Part shown: in pieces, positions 36,818 to 49,094 of the stretch
Layout: each line of letters starts with the position of its first letter
Position numbering within the stretch: the stretch's first letter is position 1
Assembly (NCBI RefSeq): GCF_963662255.1
Contig: NC_085060.1
Coordinates: 9,425,630-9,489,629 of the forward strand
Length of the DNA stretch: 64,000 bases
Reading direction: 5' to 3'
Origin: Cinclus cinclus
Lineage: Eukaryota; Chordata; Aves; Passeriformes; Cinclidae
Notes under the pieces: generated by a model
The model's database searches: none
Seen by the model: only the letters and a program-made list of their open reading frames with translations
What the model was told of the DNA's origin: nothing
Made by a program: the position numbers and the translations under genes

Positions 36818-39800
36818 GCAGATGTGAAATGAGCTCCTCTGCTGCATGAATGTATTTTAGTTCCTCTTACTTTCTTTATTCCGCAATTTAGAAAAGTTAG
36901 TTTCAGGATTTATACCTTTTCTGTAACAAAAATATTCTGGGTAGGATAGATCTGCATATTCATGCCACAACAACAGTCTCACAAAATTTAAATCATTCTA
37001 AAATGAGAGGCAAGGTGCATATTTGTCAGGCAGTAAACACTGAAAATGTTTTGTGATAAAAAAATCATTCATTTTAAGTGTTTTTAAAGCTGACTTTCCC
37101 CTTCAAGACAGCTTGGCCAGCCTCACAGGGTGCATTTCCAAAGTTCACTGGCAACTCTGGGTCCCGTTAATGCAGAACAAATCCTACGGAGCTGGAGTAG
37201 AAAGGAACATCTGCTGAGTACAGGCAGTTCTGAGCTGCCGGCTGCTCCTGCAGGAACATTCCCATTCCAAAGGCCGGCATGTGCAGATGGAAGAGCTCAG
37301 CAGCGACCATCTGGAGGGGCTCTGTGAGCACAGCCTCCAGCAGAGAGAGGGAGGGAGCTGAGCACCACGTTTGCTGAAAAGTCTTAATTCAGAGGGGAGT
37401 GTACCTACCCCCTGTTCTTGGAGTTTCCCCACGGTGTGAATTGGAAATTTCCCGCAGAATGTTATCAAAATAGAAATCCCTAGAGGGCAGAGCAGTGCTC
37501 TACATCTTCGTCCTGCTCCATCTCCACTTCCAACAGCACCCAGGAGACACCAGCACTTTCCAGAAACATCAGCAAGGGAAGCCTCCCAATTTCTCAGGTA
37601 TTTCCTGTAAGAAAGAAAGAGGCCTGCCAGCTTCTCTCCCTGTCCTGAGATGCAAACATGAGATACTTTTGGTGTCCAGCATGAAAAATGGAAATTCCAC
37701 CTCCCAGTCTCCTGCTTTAGGGCAGAGAAATGGGCATTAGCTCCCTCACCACCTGAGCACTGCTCAAATCAGCTGGGGTGCACAGAGACACAGCCATGCT
37801 CCCCCAGACAGCTGCAGGCAGCCCTCAAAAGCAAATGACACTAAATATATATTAAAGCTTTATAAAAAAAAAAATATTTGAAATTTCTCTCTTTGCATAG
37901 TTAGTGCCTTTGCATTACAAAAGTGCCAGGTATTGGAGTAGTTCCCAGTGCTTAGAAGAGGAAATAGCTGCCTGGTACTTGCTGGCACACTAAAAAAAAA
38001 AAAAAAAAAAAAAAATTAAATTCTAATATCTACAAATCCTGCACATTCCTGCCTTGATTTTCAACCTTTTTTCACCATCCAAAACCACTTTCACAAATGT
38101 AAAAATGAGGGTTAAACAACTACTTAAAGGTTAATTTTTCTTGATACATCTTTGAATGCCTCATCTCTCCTCACCCTCTTAATGTTTTGTCTCTCTTTGC
38201 CCTCCACACAGTCACCCACTACTGAAATGGCAATTACTGGGGCAGCACAGAATCACAGTCAGATTGGACAGTCTGCCCTTCTCTACCAGCATAGCTCACC
38301 ATAGAGCAGGGAAAAAATCAGCATAAACAGCATTGCTAGTCTCAGAGAAACATTTCCAATGTAAATGGAGCATCTCACTGGAGAGATATAGTTAAAATAT
38401 TAAAATATGTAGGAAGGGGGAGTTATTTTGGCCACTGAGCATTAAAATTCATCATGTGGAAGAAAAAAAAAGACAGAAAACATTCAGGTTACAATTGATC
38501 CAAATCTTAGGAGTAGGAGAAGACAAATGAAATGTGGAGTGAGTGGAAGGAAGGATGGGGAAATCAGAGAAGATGACTGCAGGGAGTACAGTCTGTAACT
38601 AGCATTCAGGCAGAAAGGAGGCCATCCAGAGCAGGCAGAGATCTAAATGCCTCAAGGATTCAGAGTGCTTCTAAAATTTAACCCAACAACTACAAAGAGA
38701 AAATCTGACCTAAATAAGCCACTGACATCCTTACATTGTCCAGTGCAGCAATAATCTCTCTAGTTTAAGGCCATGAAGGATTGATATAAAAACAACATTG
38801 ACATTTTAATGCTGTTTTTAAAATTTATACATGCTAAGATTGCTGATTGACTTATTCTTTTCAAGACATACAGGTCGATTTTGCATTCTGTATCACACCA
38901 GCTTTGCATATAAGGGTGAACTGGGGATCCAACAGTCAGAGGTCCATTGCCCAGGGTATAACTTCTTATGGTAGACACACAAAATGTTTTACCCACTTTG
39001 TCTTGCAGGGTATGATTGCAACATTTCCCTTTGTAACAACGACCCCCTCATCTTCAGTAGAATAAATTGTTTTGGAAGCCTTCCTTGGGAACATAAACAC
39101 TGACTAATAACAACCTTTACCAGTTACAGTCTGCCAGTCATAGCCCTAAGCCTTCCCTTACCTCTGATGATTTTGCTCAGAAAATAAATAGCAGTGGAAC
39201 TTGTCATTTGCTCCATAGTAATTTTGAAGTTTATCATGTTTTTGTCTCCAGCAAAAATCAGCAAAGCAGAATTTCAGATTTATATTAATAGTTATTTTAA
39301 GAATAGGTTTCTTCATTCTATAATATGTTATAATAAAATATCACTATCAAAAGATCAGAGTGTTTTCCCTCAGCTGAGGTAAAGAGCCATTTGAGAGCTG
39401 GGGTAGGCTGCCTGAACTTGGTGCAGAACTCAGTCAAGACATTTCTTTGGTAATTCAGGTATTCTTCCACAACAGCTTTCATTTTTAATACAGGAATTTT
39501 CCTGTAAGTCTTTCCTTGCTTGCTTTGTTTGAGATTCAAATGTATAAAGAAGAGTGAAGCAATTCAATATTTTAGTTATATCATTTCTCTACATTGGTTT
39601 TATCTTGATTTCCTGTACACATTTTGAGGCAGTCTAGAGAGGGCTAAGAATTTGAAGCTTGAGTCATAGATTACAAGCAAGTCCATTTTTGGGTTTTTGT
39701 AATGTCAGATTTGTATCTTCGTTGTGACTTTTCTAAAGTTTGGTTTGTTTTATAGCTTTTACAGTCATCGGGAAAAAATAGCCAGATATAATTCTTTCTC

Positions 39801-39950
39801 ACTGTATAGGCAAAAAGTGAAGTAGTGCAAGTCAGGACATGCTTCCAACAAATGTCAGAGGAAAAAAAGCAAAATACAATTTTTTTTTTTTAATCCTATA
39901 CATTTCCAAAATATACTACAATAAGGTGTTTGTTATCATTCCCATCAATC
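36818..39950. other. Non-coding sequence
   Basis: It contains a run of about 24 A at 37,992-38,015 and no credible exon. A phrase near 38,248 ('cagaatcacagtcagattgg') vaguely resembles a CR1 terminus but is not followed by the rest of the element. Confidence 0.4.
37992..38015. repeat. Poly(A) tract
   Basis: About 24 consecutive A after 'cacact'. No LINE body precedes it. Confidence 0.9.
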
Positions 39951-39952
39951 AC

Positions 39953-39999
39953 TCTTTTTTCTTTCTTTCTTTCTTTTTTTTTTTTTTTTTTTTTTTTTT
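39953..39999. repeat. (TTTC)n and poly(T) tract
   Basis: A pyrimidine run made of four TTTC units flanked by T runs, the second about 26 T long. It gives a phenylalanine/serine open frame that is not a gene. Confidence 0.9.
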
Positions 40000-42900
40000 A
40001 AGTCTGCACAGCAGAATTAAGCTTTGAAGTGCCAGCAAGGGGATATTTCATGATTTGTGAAATAATTATGTTTGCATTCACCATATACAAGTTCCAACAG
40101 CCAACAGAAGTGCTGGGTTAATCGATGTCTTCTGCAAGTTCTCACTGTTCTTCTAGCATGGGTAACAACCAGAACACTTTTGCACAGAATTACCAATCAC
40201 CACAGAACTACTTCCACCACTGTAGACTGTGTATTCTCCAGGCTAAACAATTTGTCATTGCATGCTTATGCTTTTGTTCCCCGCTGGCAAATGTTTCTAA
40301 CTCCTTTCATATGACTGCAGGGCAGCTTTCAGAACACGACAGGAATTTGAAAACACTAAATAATAATTCTCAATTTGAGTAAAATCAGCTTACTTTTAAC
40401 TCATAAAACTGGCATTACAGGTCTTTCTTATCACCAAGAGGAAATGGGAATTCAACACTGCCAGGAATACAGATAAATAGCATCACTTTCATCTTCCTTT
40501 CCTTTCCCACAGGTGGGGATGAACAGGGAACAAGTGCCAGCAGAGGAAACTGCTTCAGCCAACACCATTCAGCCAGGATGCAGAAGTGGCCTGTGCCAAA
40601 TGAAGGGATTATATATACAATTTCCCCTGGAGAAACAGGGAGAGCAGTGGCTCTTGATGGAGCAGGGGAGCCTTGCAATACAGCACTGCACTCCTCGTTT
40701 GCACACTGCACATGGCATAATCCCTGTGCTGGCTTGATTCCTAGGAATTTCTTCCAGTAGTGAAGAAAGCACTGCACCTTTGCTTCTTTATAATTAGCAG
40801 TAAAGATGGGAAATGAGGAATTCTAGAAACCCCTGTATATCTTAGTAAGTTATAATTTATCACTACAATATCAAAACAATGTATGAGCTTCTGTTGCATA
40901 TTATTTTCCTATCACAAAAAGAAAGATAATAAAGGCTGTATTTTGCTTGCCTCTTGCAAACACTCGTGCTGATCTCTGGAGCACTGCTCATTTGAAAGTT
41001 GTAGGATCCGGTCAAAATTGGGTGTGACACAGCCAGGCCACGTCCTGGCAGAAGAGCTGCCTCTGACCTCCCCTAAGAGCACAGAAGCACTGAAAGCAAC
41101 TGTGTGCTCTCATTCTCTACAGTGTGAGCTGCTAAATGGGCTTTCTGCAGCAGGTGACAGCTCTTATATCAAAGCAATCTGTCCTTAGGGTTCACTCGCA
41201 ATTAGAGATCACAATGAATAAAAAATAAATTATTGATCGCTGTCAGGAAATACATTAACAAATCCATCTCCAAGCAAGAGCAGCTCAGTGGTTCCAAGTG
41301 GAGCAAATTTAGTGACTGTCAGTGGTGTGGAATTACTCCATTCATCAGCTGAGCTCACCCACCTTAAAGCATCTTAAATCTTCTGAGCCGCGCCAAAATA
41401 TGGACAGGAATACGACTCAGGACTACCCAGTGGCCATTTCCCAAAACAATGTTTCCAAAAAAAAGTTTCACATTGCCACAGGTTACAATGTAATGCCTCA
41501 CCAAGATACTCCTGAAGGCAAGGGAATCTGCCCTGCGACAGTCTGGCACCTCTTAACCAGCAGCAACAGCAGAGAAGGGTTTATTTCTACAGAGATAAAC
41601 AAATTGTTGTGAAATGTGCTTGCACCACCGAGATGCTGCAGTGCACAGCATCAGCAGAACCCAGTGACACCAGCTATCTCCTTACAGGGTATTTTATTGT
41701 AATACAGTACAGGGTATTTTAGCTGTGTGGGTATAAGTCCTAAGTTTTGAGCCATGACTGCAGTGTAAGTCTATGTCTTTATTTTTGTGTGTAGCACAAG
41801 GATGATGACTGCAGAGAGAAAACAAAGACGTTCAGTCTAATACTTTATCTACAGGGGAACATTTCAGCTACTGCATCCTGAATAGGAAACACCAAGATCA
41901 GTTACAGCAGGGAGGGCAGAGGCATCTGATCCTGAGTAAATGGCATAAGGAAAGTAAAATTCATAAAAATGCAACACAACATGTATTAGAAAAGAAATAG
42001 GCTGAGGTCCTTGAAAGGTTCACAGCCTAGCTCCTGATCAGATTCTGCAAGGTCTGCCCAGGAATGTCCATGCTGACCACCGAGATTTACTCTCTTCAGG
42101 AGCTTTCTAAGACAGACTTCATTTAGAGAGGGATATTTGATCATAAACAACAACCATCACACTGTAGTACCATAGTTCACTACTTCTAGTCCATCTTCTT
42201 TACAGCATAATGCCATGTAGAAGTTTCACAAATCTGAATATACATGTTCTGTATCACTTTATAGGTTATCCTAAATGTTGTGTATGAGGAAGAGAGGGCA
42301 AAGAATATCAATACTGACAGAAACCTGGATCACCATCAGCTCTTCTGGCTGTGCCCCTAAGCTGATAAAACCCTGCTGGGGTTTGTAGGGGCAGTGGGGA
42401 CATACTATTTTAATATCAAAACTTAATTCTCTGTGTTACAGCAGAAGTTCTCAGCAATGTGTCTCCCTTCAAGGAGACCAAATGAATTAGCATAAAGTGG
42501 GGGTTGTGAATAACAGGTCATCGGTATTGGCAGGGAAATTGTAGGTGTTTGTCAACAGGATAAATACTGGAGGTGAACCCCGCCCATTGCTTTGGAAACT
42601 CCTGATTTAAACTTAAACTCCCAGCTGCAGGCTCTGATGACTGTAAACACTGCCCTTGAAGAAAGGGATGGAGATGCCAGAGCATCTGTCCATGGGGTAT
42701 AGTGGCAAACCCTCACACCAAACAGGGAAATGCAGTGTTGAAAGCAATGCAATAAGATGGGGTGTGGGTCAATGAAGCTGTACTTCATTTGGCTCAGCAT
42801 ATCATGGAAAATTATTTCCATGAATCTATACAGAAAATGTTTTCAAAATATCCTTGAAAGGCTCCTGGAAAGAGTTGTGAATGTCTGACAAGCAAGCACA

Positions 42901-45350
42901 GCAAGTACTCCTCTTTGTGCCAGTAAAACCAGAGGCACAGGAGCAAATCCTGAGTGTCTTTTCTCCAGGGTTTTGTTGTCTGGGATCTGTGACAGTGTTT
43001 TTTATGTGATGACTGGAGCCAGCTAGGAATTTGTGGAGCTTTACAAGGCTGATACTCCATTTTCTTTCAAGTGCCTCAGATATCTGCTCTCTAGCAATCC
43101 CTTCCATGCCAGGCAGAAATCCTTAGGGAAGCTCTAATCCAGGTGGTGAGGCAGAGAGGGGAAAAGAAAACTGGGTCTTCCCTTCAGGAGCAGAGGTTGC
43201 AAAGCACACAGTCCATGGGCTATCCCTTGCAGGCTGTCCTGTCTAGTCCAGGATTAAGGATGCAGTTGATGGTCTTTTGCCATTCCACAGCTGAGCAGGA
43301 CCACTTGATCCCTCAAGAAGGTCCTGGATGCCTTCCTGAGGATGCTGAACACTCTGTCATATCTGGGTGTATTGTATCACACCCATTTTACACCCTGCCT
43401 CCCTGTTCTGCCTTGGCATATTTGCCACTATCTGGCAGAGGGGCTCTTTCTGTTTCTTTCCACTCTCATGTTCTGGGCACACCAGCCACAGTCAATTTTC
43501 CTTGTGTGGACAGATATGAAGCCAGGAGGAAGCAGCAGCACACAGTTTCCATCCTGCTGGGGTGCTCAGAGCTGTCCTGGGCAATGCAGGGATGCCAAAT
43601 AACTTTGGGGACTGGGTTTAGTTTTGCTGTTTTCTTTTTTTTTTTTTTTTTTAAATTCAGGGAGGAATTTAGAGCATATTTTAAAATTATTTTAGTATAC
43701 ATGTAATATCTTTTACATTCAACTTCATTTCCCGACCAGTCCATGTGTCCCAGTGGGGGGTTGTGCCTTCTCTGTGACTCCTCCTGGCAGAGAGCCAGTT
43801 TATTAAAAAATGAAATGAGGATTCTCATTAAATGAGAAAAATCATGTCCATCCTCAGAGCTTCTGTCTCAAGGCACCATTGCAGAGCTGCTTAACCCTCT
43901 CTTTAGTCTTCTTGCATGAACTCTTTGTGTGTGGTACCCCAGAGGCAGTTCACAAATATCATGGGATTTTCAGGAGAAAAAAGACATTGAGGTACTTCCC
44001 ATGACTATTTTTTTTATCAGCAGACTTAGCATTAAAAAAGCACATTTCTGACAGGAGCAATTTTTACTCTTCCTACCACATTATCGCCCAGGATGTCTGA
44101 AAACAAAATTATTGCTTCTGTCTCACCACATCTTTCCTAGTTGCCTGTGGTGCTGCTGATGCCCAGGAATGCAGCAGATATGCTGGATGCTGCCTGCATT
44201 TTACTATGCAGCTCCTGAGGGGTAGTGAGGAATTGCACTTCAGTACAGTGCATCTGAGTTTTAATTGAATTGTAGCCTGCAGCTAAGTGGAAATACATTA
44301 AAATGAAATTTCAGTGTTTCACTCTAGAGCTGATGTTTCACCATACCTCTGAAATAACTGATTAACTCTTTCCCCTGTCTCTGTCTTCACCCATGGCTCT
44401 GGGAGACCCTGCCAGCAGCCTGGTGCAACTTCCCAGGCAGGTCACAGAGAAGTGGGCCCTGTCCCAGTGACACATTTTCAAACCACTGCCTGTTGCTGCC
44501 TGATGCTGGCTCACATGCATTTTAATGAGGATAACATAAGGACAAGGTTTTCCAGGTGAGCCTGGAGTCTAACAAGGGATTTGTGGCAGTGTAACTCGAA
44601 TCTACAAGAAAGCCTGGGTTTTGCAATATCACTCCATCCTGGTGCTGCCAAATACAACACAAATGTCAGAAACAAAAAGGTAATTGATTCACACATCCCT
44701 TTGCCTTCAGGGTTTTTGGGCATGCAGCACCCCAGAGAAAAGAGCAGTGAGGATGCCTTGTGGTACCTCCCTGACATCTTGCCAATACAGGAGAGGTTCT
44801 GGGGGCTGTGGGAGTCAGTGGAGGATCTGGTCCCTCCCTAAGAGCAATTTAGTGTGAACTTCTGCTACAGCAACTGCATTCAACTCACCATGAGTGCTGT
44901 TGTTCTCCATTACTCTGAGTAATACAAACAGGGAAAATGTGCAGAGAAGGGTTGTAAAAGGTGTTGTTTTAGCTGGAGCAACATAAGAATGGGAGAAGAC
45001 ACAATCAGAAACATTAAGCAGCTGTAAATAAACAGGCACACCCTTGCAAGATTGGCGATCCAATAAATATTTGAACACGCTAACCCGCGAAATCAAAATG
45101 TTAAAAAATAGTCTCCAGGTTTTTTTTTTTCAGAAAGGAGGCTATCCCATTGCCAGAAGATTCCTGTAGTATTTGAGAGGAGAGGTCATTGTCACACCTA
45201 CCAGCTGATCTGAACCTGCTGCTCACCAGGAGCAACAGGGGATATTTGGGCTTTGCAGAATCTGTTTCCCACAAGGTGTAATTGCAGTCTCCACATCTGT
45301 CCCTGCTCTATCCCTGTCCCCTTCTCCTGTACCCCCAGCTGTGTGTGATA
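40000..45350. other. Non-coding sequence
   Basis: A poly(T) run of about 18 lies at 43,635-43,652. A 14-bp direct repeat (tacagggtatttta) lies at 41,683-41,696 and 41,708-41,721. Open frames such as the plus-strand one at 43,143-43,706 run through the poly(T) and have no recognisable protein signature or splice context. Confidence 0.4.
41683..41721. repeat. 14-bp direct repeat
   Basis: Two identical copies of tacagggtatttta, start to start 25 bases apart, separated by 11 unrelated bases. Confidence 0.8.
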
Positions 45351-45354
45351 ACAG

Positions 45355-45402
45355 GTGAAGAGGAGGGGGAGTAGGAGGAGGAAGAGGAGGAGGAAGAGCT
45401 CC
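45355..45402. repeat. Polypurine (GGA/GAA) tract
   Basis: An almost pure G/A stretch of about 48 bases rich in GAGGAG and GAAGAG, interrupted by a T. The complementary strand encodes the proline/leucine run of a minus-strand open frame that I do not accept as a gene. Confidence 0.8.
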
Positions 45403-47200
45403 AGTAGCTGTGCTCATGACCTGGGAGGAACAATCACAATTCCCTACCGAAAAAGTCAAGGGTTTTTCCCAAAGCTTTGAAACCATCTGCAGAGCAGGGA
45501 TGTGGCCCTCTGACAGGCTTTGCTTGTGTTACTTGTCCATGTGAAATTGTGAGTGTGGGTGCAACACCACAGTGCAGCACAGCTGCCCTGTCACATCCCC
45601 TGCCACACAGGGCTGCTGCTCTGTGGGGACTGACCTCTTTTTCCAGACAGTTCCTCTGCCCATCACCATCAGTTAGCCCAGCACACTTCCTCACCATTTG
45701 CATTTGAAGACTATATCTGCTATTTTAGACTTAAAGAGTGGGTTAACTGTGCAAAATGTGTTGGTTCTTCCAGCTCTATCAATGTCACAGAAGAAGCTGT
45801 GTCTCATGAAACTTGTCCCACTTCCATTCTCAAAACACCACAGGTCCAGCAGTGCAACTGCTAAACATTTTCTAGCCACTATTCTGGTTTTCCTGGTTTT
45901 TCTTGTTTTCCAGTTTTCTGGTTTAAAGAAGGTCAAAATAGCACAAAAATAAACTTTATATTGAAGAGCAAAACTTGCTCAGTATGTCTTGCTTCACTGT
46001 TGGAACAGGAACCATTTTTCCAGTTGCTGGCTAATTATCAAGAAACTTTATAGACTATGCTGAGGCCTCCACCAGGAAACACTGCTAGTTCTTGCTGTTG
46101 CTTCTTATACAGCCTTGGCCTGTAAAAGGACTTTTAAAAATTATTTCTACAAAAGCTTTTCTACAAAAGTTTCTATGCCGCAGCTTCACCTTTCGGGGTT
46201 ATGCTCTCAAATAGGAATTCCTTGCAATTTTTATCAGAAAATGGACTTAAAATTGCACAGTCCAACAAATAGGACAGATGTGGCCAACAGAAGCAGGGAG
46301 AAGGCTATGGAAGAAAAGGCAGGATGATAGAAATAGAATGTAGTGTGTCAGCCTTGAGATTCTGACCTGGAATATGCTTTGATCTCTGCTCCCTCTGTCC
46401 TGTTCATCCCAGGTGTGGCTAATCCAATGACCACAGGCACCAACACGCTCCTGCCCTGCAGCTATCCACCAGCACTGACCACCATCCATACTGGGAGGGT
46501 TGTATTAACTTGAAGTGTTTTGAGTTGCTCTCATATTTTCACACTTCTGTTCCCAGCATTTGCCCCACTTTGTGGAGAATGGAGCATCTCAGGGGCTGGG
46601 CTGCTTTGGGCATCTGCGTGGGGCTCACAGGACTCCAGGAAACTGTTGTCCCTTCTCATCCCCATCAGCCTTAGACTGAGATTCGTTTGGAAGTGCAGGT
46701 GATAACAGAATGTAATTGTGTTTACAAGCGTTGAATGAAACTCATCAGTTTTGCTTATTATTTCAAGTGGTTTGGTTTTTGCTTGCTTAATGTTCCATAA
46801 CTATTGTCTCTGCCGCAAAGAGACAAAGCTGTTATCAGCCACAGCTATTTATATCTTGCAATAACACTCCTCAGGATACAAAGAAGGGTATTAAACCAAC
46901 AGTGTAAAATTAGGACGAAGACACAACCTTTGGGGCCTTTCTGCTCAAAAGTTGTCACTAACTTTAACATCTCATTTTTGTGCCCTATACAGGATTGCTA
47001 CCCCGCAATCCGTCAGCCAGATGGTCTTTAATTCTGTTTATTTGAGCTTAATTCCATGTCTTTGAGGACATCCGTCCCACTTTGAGCACTAGAGTGCTGA
47101 CACCTCTGAGAGCCCAGTGATAACAAATCTTTAAAGAGCCTCTAAATGATGGGGAAAGCAGAGCCAGCCCCGGTCACACCCAGCTCTGCCTTTATTGCAG
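45403..47200. other. Mostly non-coding sequence, one splice-flanked block
   Basis: A block at 46,558-46,698 has a good plus-strand acceptor ('cacacttctgttcccag') and a donor (gcag|gtgata), but its frames give no recognisable protein. Another frame inside it starts with an ATG and reads MEHLRGWAAFGICVGLTG, signal-peptide-like, then stops after 31 codons. I treat both as chance. Confidence 0.35.
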
Positions 47201-47341
47201 CTCTCCCTGTGTGTGGCCACTGTGGGCTGGACATATCCCAGCCTCCTGGTCGGTGTGAACCCCTTTGCGGCGGAGGGATCCCCAAGGGAGCAAAGGGAGA
47301 AGAGGCTGATGCAAATCCAGACACATCTGAGCACTTGGCAG
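47201..47341 (+). CDS. Exon-like block
   Basis: On the plus strand a strong acceptor ('cagctctgcctttattgcag') and a donor (ggcag|gtactc) bracket exactly 141 bases (47 codons). Two frames are open. The phase 0-0 frame starts LSLCVATVGWTYPSLLVGVN and ends QREKRLMQIQTHLSTWQ. The other starts ALPVCGHCGLDISQPPGRCE. The divisible-by-three length and splice sites favour an exon. The double open frame reflects GC-rich composition and reduces the weight. No family is recognised. Confidence 0.2.
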
Positions 47342-47865
47342 GTACTCACTGTGACTTTTGAAATGTTTCCTACAACTTTGAAATCACAGCTTGTCTTTTC
47401 AGGAGTTTGTTGAGATACTGTTTTGCTGCCCTTTGAGTGTTTTTCCCTTAACGATTCCCTAAGGAGATTTGGCTGACAAAAATAAGTACTTAGTAATTCT
47501 TTGGAAATCAGATTCCCTTTTATCTCCACTGCCAAAATACAAGTATTTGTAGCATATATAGGGTTCCTTGTACCCACTGGTATTCAGATGATTTTCTAAT
47601 TGTTTCCCTTGCTATTAGCCTGTCTACAAAGGATTCACAAACAACATTAGATGTCCCACTCCCTGAAAAAAAAAGTCTGTCCTAGAAGTGACTCGTAACC
47701 AGATGTGCCGCGGTATGTTACACACGCACTGTGCTATTTTTATCCCTCCCTGTTTTTGCAAGTGATTAAAGCTTTTATGATGTAACCCAGCGCTTTGAAA
47801 GGGCTTCTGCTGTTCCACACCGCAGTTCAGCGCTCCATCCCACATTAATCTCTCCCTGATTGCAG

Positions 47866-48040
47866 GGAGATGCTGCCCCAGACGCTCTGGGAGACAGAGC
47901 TGTGCTTTCAGCGCAGCCTCCACCGACTTCAATGCATTTTGTTTAGAGAAATGTCTCCTCTGGATAGGGATGAGCTGGCTGGGGAGGTCTTCCAGCTCCT
48001 TCTGGGCCCGAAGGAAGACAGCCCAGGCCAGGAGATGTAG
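47866..48040 (+). CDS. Possible terminal exon
   Basis: After a good plus-strand acceptor ('taatctctccctgattgcag') one frame reads from an ATG at 47,870 for 56 codons to TAG at 48,038. It starts MLPQTLWETELCFQRSLHRL and ends LDRDELAGEVFQLLLG...QEM, helical and leucine/charge-rich. The opposite strand over the same bases is also open (starting near 47,932, KSVEAALKAQLCLPERLGQH), so which strand, if either, is coding is unresolved. It does not join 47,201-47,341 in phase using this acceptor. No family is recognised. Confidence 0.18.
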
Positions 48041-48330
48041 GGGGGTGTTCCCAGCCCGCCCTTGCTTTGTGCCTGCTTGCCTGCTGTGCCCCCACCCAAC
48101 ATCACTTATAGCTCTGCAGCTGCTGGGACAGTGAACCTCAAATCTCCCCCTTCCTCTTTTTCCTACATTTCTCCCTTCAGAGTATATGCAAGGATTGATT
48201 GAAATTGTACATGGTTTAAAAAAAAATCACATTATTGATAAATTTATCAGAAAAAAACGTGAATTAAAACTGCCACAGTATTGTGGAGGGTTTTTTTTAA
48301 AAAACCACATTTTAGAAAACCCCCAAAACC
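48041..48330. other. Non-coding sequence
   Basis: GC-rich stretch grading into an A/T-rich segment. No feature is seen. Confidence 0.4.
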
Positions 48331-48339
48331 TTCCATGTT

Positions 48340-48720
48340 TCAAACCCCGATGCCTGTGACCAGGAGCAGGGAGCAGAGCTGTGCCCCTGTGTTTGCCGGT
48401 GCGCTCCCTGTGGCCGCAAGCAGCACGCGTGGGGCTGGCGAGCCGCTCCTGGACACACCCGCACGTCCCTGGCTTCTCCCAGAGCCTGGAGCTGCTGTCT
48501 CCGCACCCGCAGCAGGAGAGAGGGCATTGGATGTAGATAATGAATGCGCCTTATTCAACAAACATTTGGCTAGAAATGCAGACAGCGTAATCAAGATACT
48601 CATCTGCTTCAGAAAAGGTTTCTGAGAAGTTACGCCCTTGCTACGTCATCTACCCAGTTATAACTCAGTTACCTTCCCCTGGGAATTCGCAGAAGCTAAT
48701 CACTATGTAAACTGCAGAAT
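48340..48720. promoter_or_regulatory. Small CpG-enriched block, possible enhancer
   Basis: The first 170 bases hold about a dozen CpGs. They are followed by a complex, non-repetitive AT-balanced segment that includes 'cttgctacgtcatctacc', with a TACGTCA cAMP-response-type core near 48,640. The combination suggests a regulatory element or a minor promoter. No exon or start site can be defined. Confidence 0.25.
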
Positions 48721-49057
48721 GTGTGGGAAATTGTCTTTTATCAGCACCAGCATTACCCCTGGGAATGGGAGGGTTTAGGCACCAGTATGATCCCTGCAGC
48801 AATTCTGTCTGCTGCTCCTGGATGGGGGGTGTTTGGGGTTTTTCCGTGCCCCAAGCCCCGTGGGGTGGACCTCACAGTCCCCTGATGTGGCTGTGGTCTA
48901 AGGCCAGGTCTGCTTCTCACCACTGGGTGGGGAAAAAAAGACGTCAGGGCTGGTGGTGCCTGAGAACCTTGCAGAGATCGACACAGGGATGTACAAGGAG
49001 CCAGAGAGGGAGGAAAGCTCCAGCCCCCAGGGCTGATCTGCTCCTGGTGCGCTTTGA

Positions 49058-49058
<1 letters not shown>

Positions 49059-49092
<34 letters not shown>
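49059..49092. repeat. (AC)17 microsatellite
   Basis: Seventeen uninterrupted AC units. They give alternating Cys-Val or Thr-His open frames that are artefacts. Confidence 0.97.

Positions 49093-49094
<2 letters not shown>

Noticed and set aside
38247..38275. CR1-like phrase 'cagaatcacagtcagattgg'
   Set aside because: The following conserved CR1 phrases are absent, so the match is too short to call.
43143..43706. 187-codon plus-strand open frame
   Set aside because: It runs through a poly(T) tract, has no domain signature, and other frames are also open in part.
46558..46698. Splice-flanked block with a signal-peptide-like ATG frame
   Set aside because: The ATG frame stops after about 31 codons inside the block and the other open frame has no recognisable content.
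47131..47577. 148-codon minus-strand open frame
   Set aside because: It overlaps the better splice-supported plus-strand block, and no similarity or splice context was seen.
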